This document shows positions 63,846 through 64,000 of a stretch of 64,000 nucleotides of DNA, one piece after another. The position numbers and the translations under genes were made by a program. Positions within the stretch are counted from its first letter, which is position 1; each line of letters begins with the position of its first letter. The notes beneath the pieces are model-generated. The model saw only the letters and a list, made by a program, of their open reading frames with translations, had not been told where the DNA came from and searched no databases. Source of the DNA: Clostridiaceae bacterium (lineage in GTDB: Bacteria; Bacillota_I; Bacilli_A; Erysipelotrichales; Coprobacillaceae); the NCBI GenBank assembly GCA_902363625.1, contig CABJAS010000005.1, positions 55,715-119,714 of the forward strand, read 5' to 3'.

Positions 63846-63869
63846 ACAACATAATGCGTATTATGTTGT
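63846..63869. repeat. 24-bp palindrome, copy 2
   Basis: ACAACATAAT, GCGT, ATTATGTTGT: exact reverse complement of copy 1, 274 bases further on and about 80 bases before the partial gene. Confidence 0.7.
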
Positions 63870-63947
63870 GTACATCGTTTCATAATAAATCGTTGAAAAT
63901 AGCCGGAATAATCAAGGCTTTTAGAAATGCGAGGGTAAGGGATCAAC

Positions 63948-64000
63948 ATGATTGAAAAGAAGATTAAAGATTTAAGTGAGTCAATGGTTGCATGTTTTTT
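63948..64000 (+). CDS. Gene start, continues beyond window
   Basis: The frame begins MIEKKIKDLSESMVACF at ATG 63948 with GTAAGGGATC upstream and runs past the window end. Too little is visible to name it. A regulator or transport-linked protein controlled by the upstream palindromes is possible but not shown. Confidence 0.45.
   Translation, partial: MIEKKIKDLSESMVACF

Larger units (their letters stand above)
63403..63947. other. Long AT-rich region with paired palindromes
   Basis: About 545 bases without a gene. It contains two copies of a 24-bp palindrome and a weaker ACATTA / TAATGT inverted repeat near 63614-63632, so it is probably a control region for the gene that starts at 63948. Confidence 0.55.

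Overview
The window looks like a chromosomal segment of a low-GC, spore-forming Firmicute, most likely from the Erysipelotrichaceae or a neighbouring family. The support is AT-rich sequence with strong AGGAGG-type ribosome binding sites and Gram-positive leader hairpins, a murC-ytxG-ytxH-ccpA order like that of Bacillus, a tyrosyl T-box, dockerin repeats on a secreted wall hydrolase, and cotJ spore-coat genes. The genus is not established. Housekeeping genes dominate and I see no phage, integrase, intact insertion sequence or CRISPR array.

Layout. 0-9.6 kb: the 3' part of aspS, an M24 peptidase, a CBS-domain protein, a ROK protein, murC-ytxG-ytxH-ccpA, T-box-controlled tyrS and two small conserved proteins. 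9.7-14.1 kb: a dicarboxylate/amino-acid symporter and an M42 aminopeptidase on the minus strand, then truB-ribF. 14.2-19.6 kb: a cell-surface pair (secreted glucosaminidase with a dockerin, and a membrane-anchored Ig/cadherin-like protein), an orphan MazF and a CPBP membrane protease. 19.7-33.4 kb: a large cyclic-di-GMP cluster. 33.5-40.3 kb: a lipoprotein, an RpiR regulator with a 6-phospho-beta-glucosidase, the cotJ genes including a CotJA-CotJB fusion, a second ROK protein and a MetY-like enzyme.

40.5-43.4 kb: a four-tRNA cluster (Gly, Gly, Asp, Ser) and a tRNA-Lys flank a very AT-rich islet with one orphan membrane protein. 43.5-49.7 kb: a HAD-like membrane protein, a zinc ribbon protein and a minus-strand unit of a membrane-anchored MerR regulator, a membrane MutS-like ATPase and a Nudix hydrolase. 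The MutS-like gene has a MerR-type promoter with a 19-bp spacer. 49.8-64 kb: an RluA enzyme with an eroded S4 domain, glucokinase, mnmA-recD2, a CNNM/CorC-type transporter, a dGTPase-like HD protein, aroD, a HIT protein, a MarR-controlled flavin operon, a MATE exporter, and an intergenic region carrying two copies of a 24-bp palindrome ahead of a gene that runs off the end.

The most interesting part is the cyclic-di-GMP cluster. A solute-binding lipoprotein without any permease lies directly ahead of a membrane GGDEF-EAL protein. A cytosolic EAL protein with a broken GGDEF site follows. A receptor with two binding-protein domains fused to GGDEF then precedes a free HPt protein and a REC-HD-GYP-PAS-GGDEF response regulator, with no histidine kinase nearby. 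This suggests that extracellular solutes are read directly into cyclic-di-GMP levels. The second notable locus is the MerR / MutS-like / Nudix unit.

Coordinates of starts were chosen by ribosome-binding-site spacing and often differ from the longest possible frame. Function calls come from motif and length recognition only; no database search was possible.
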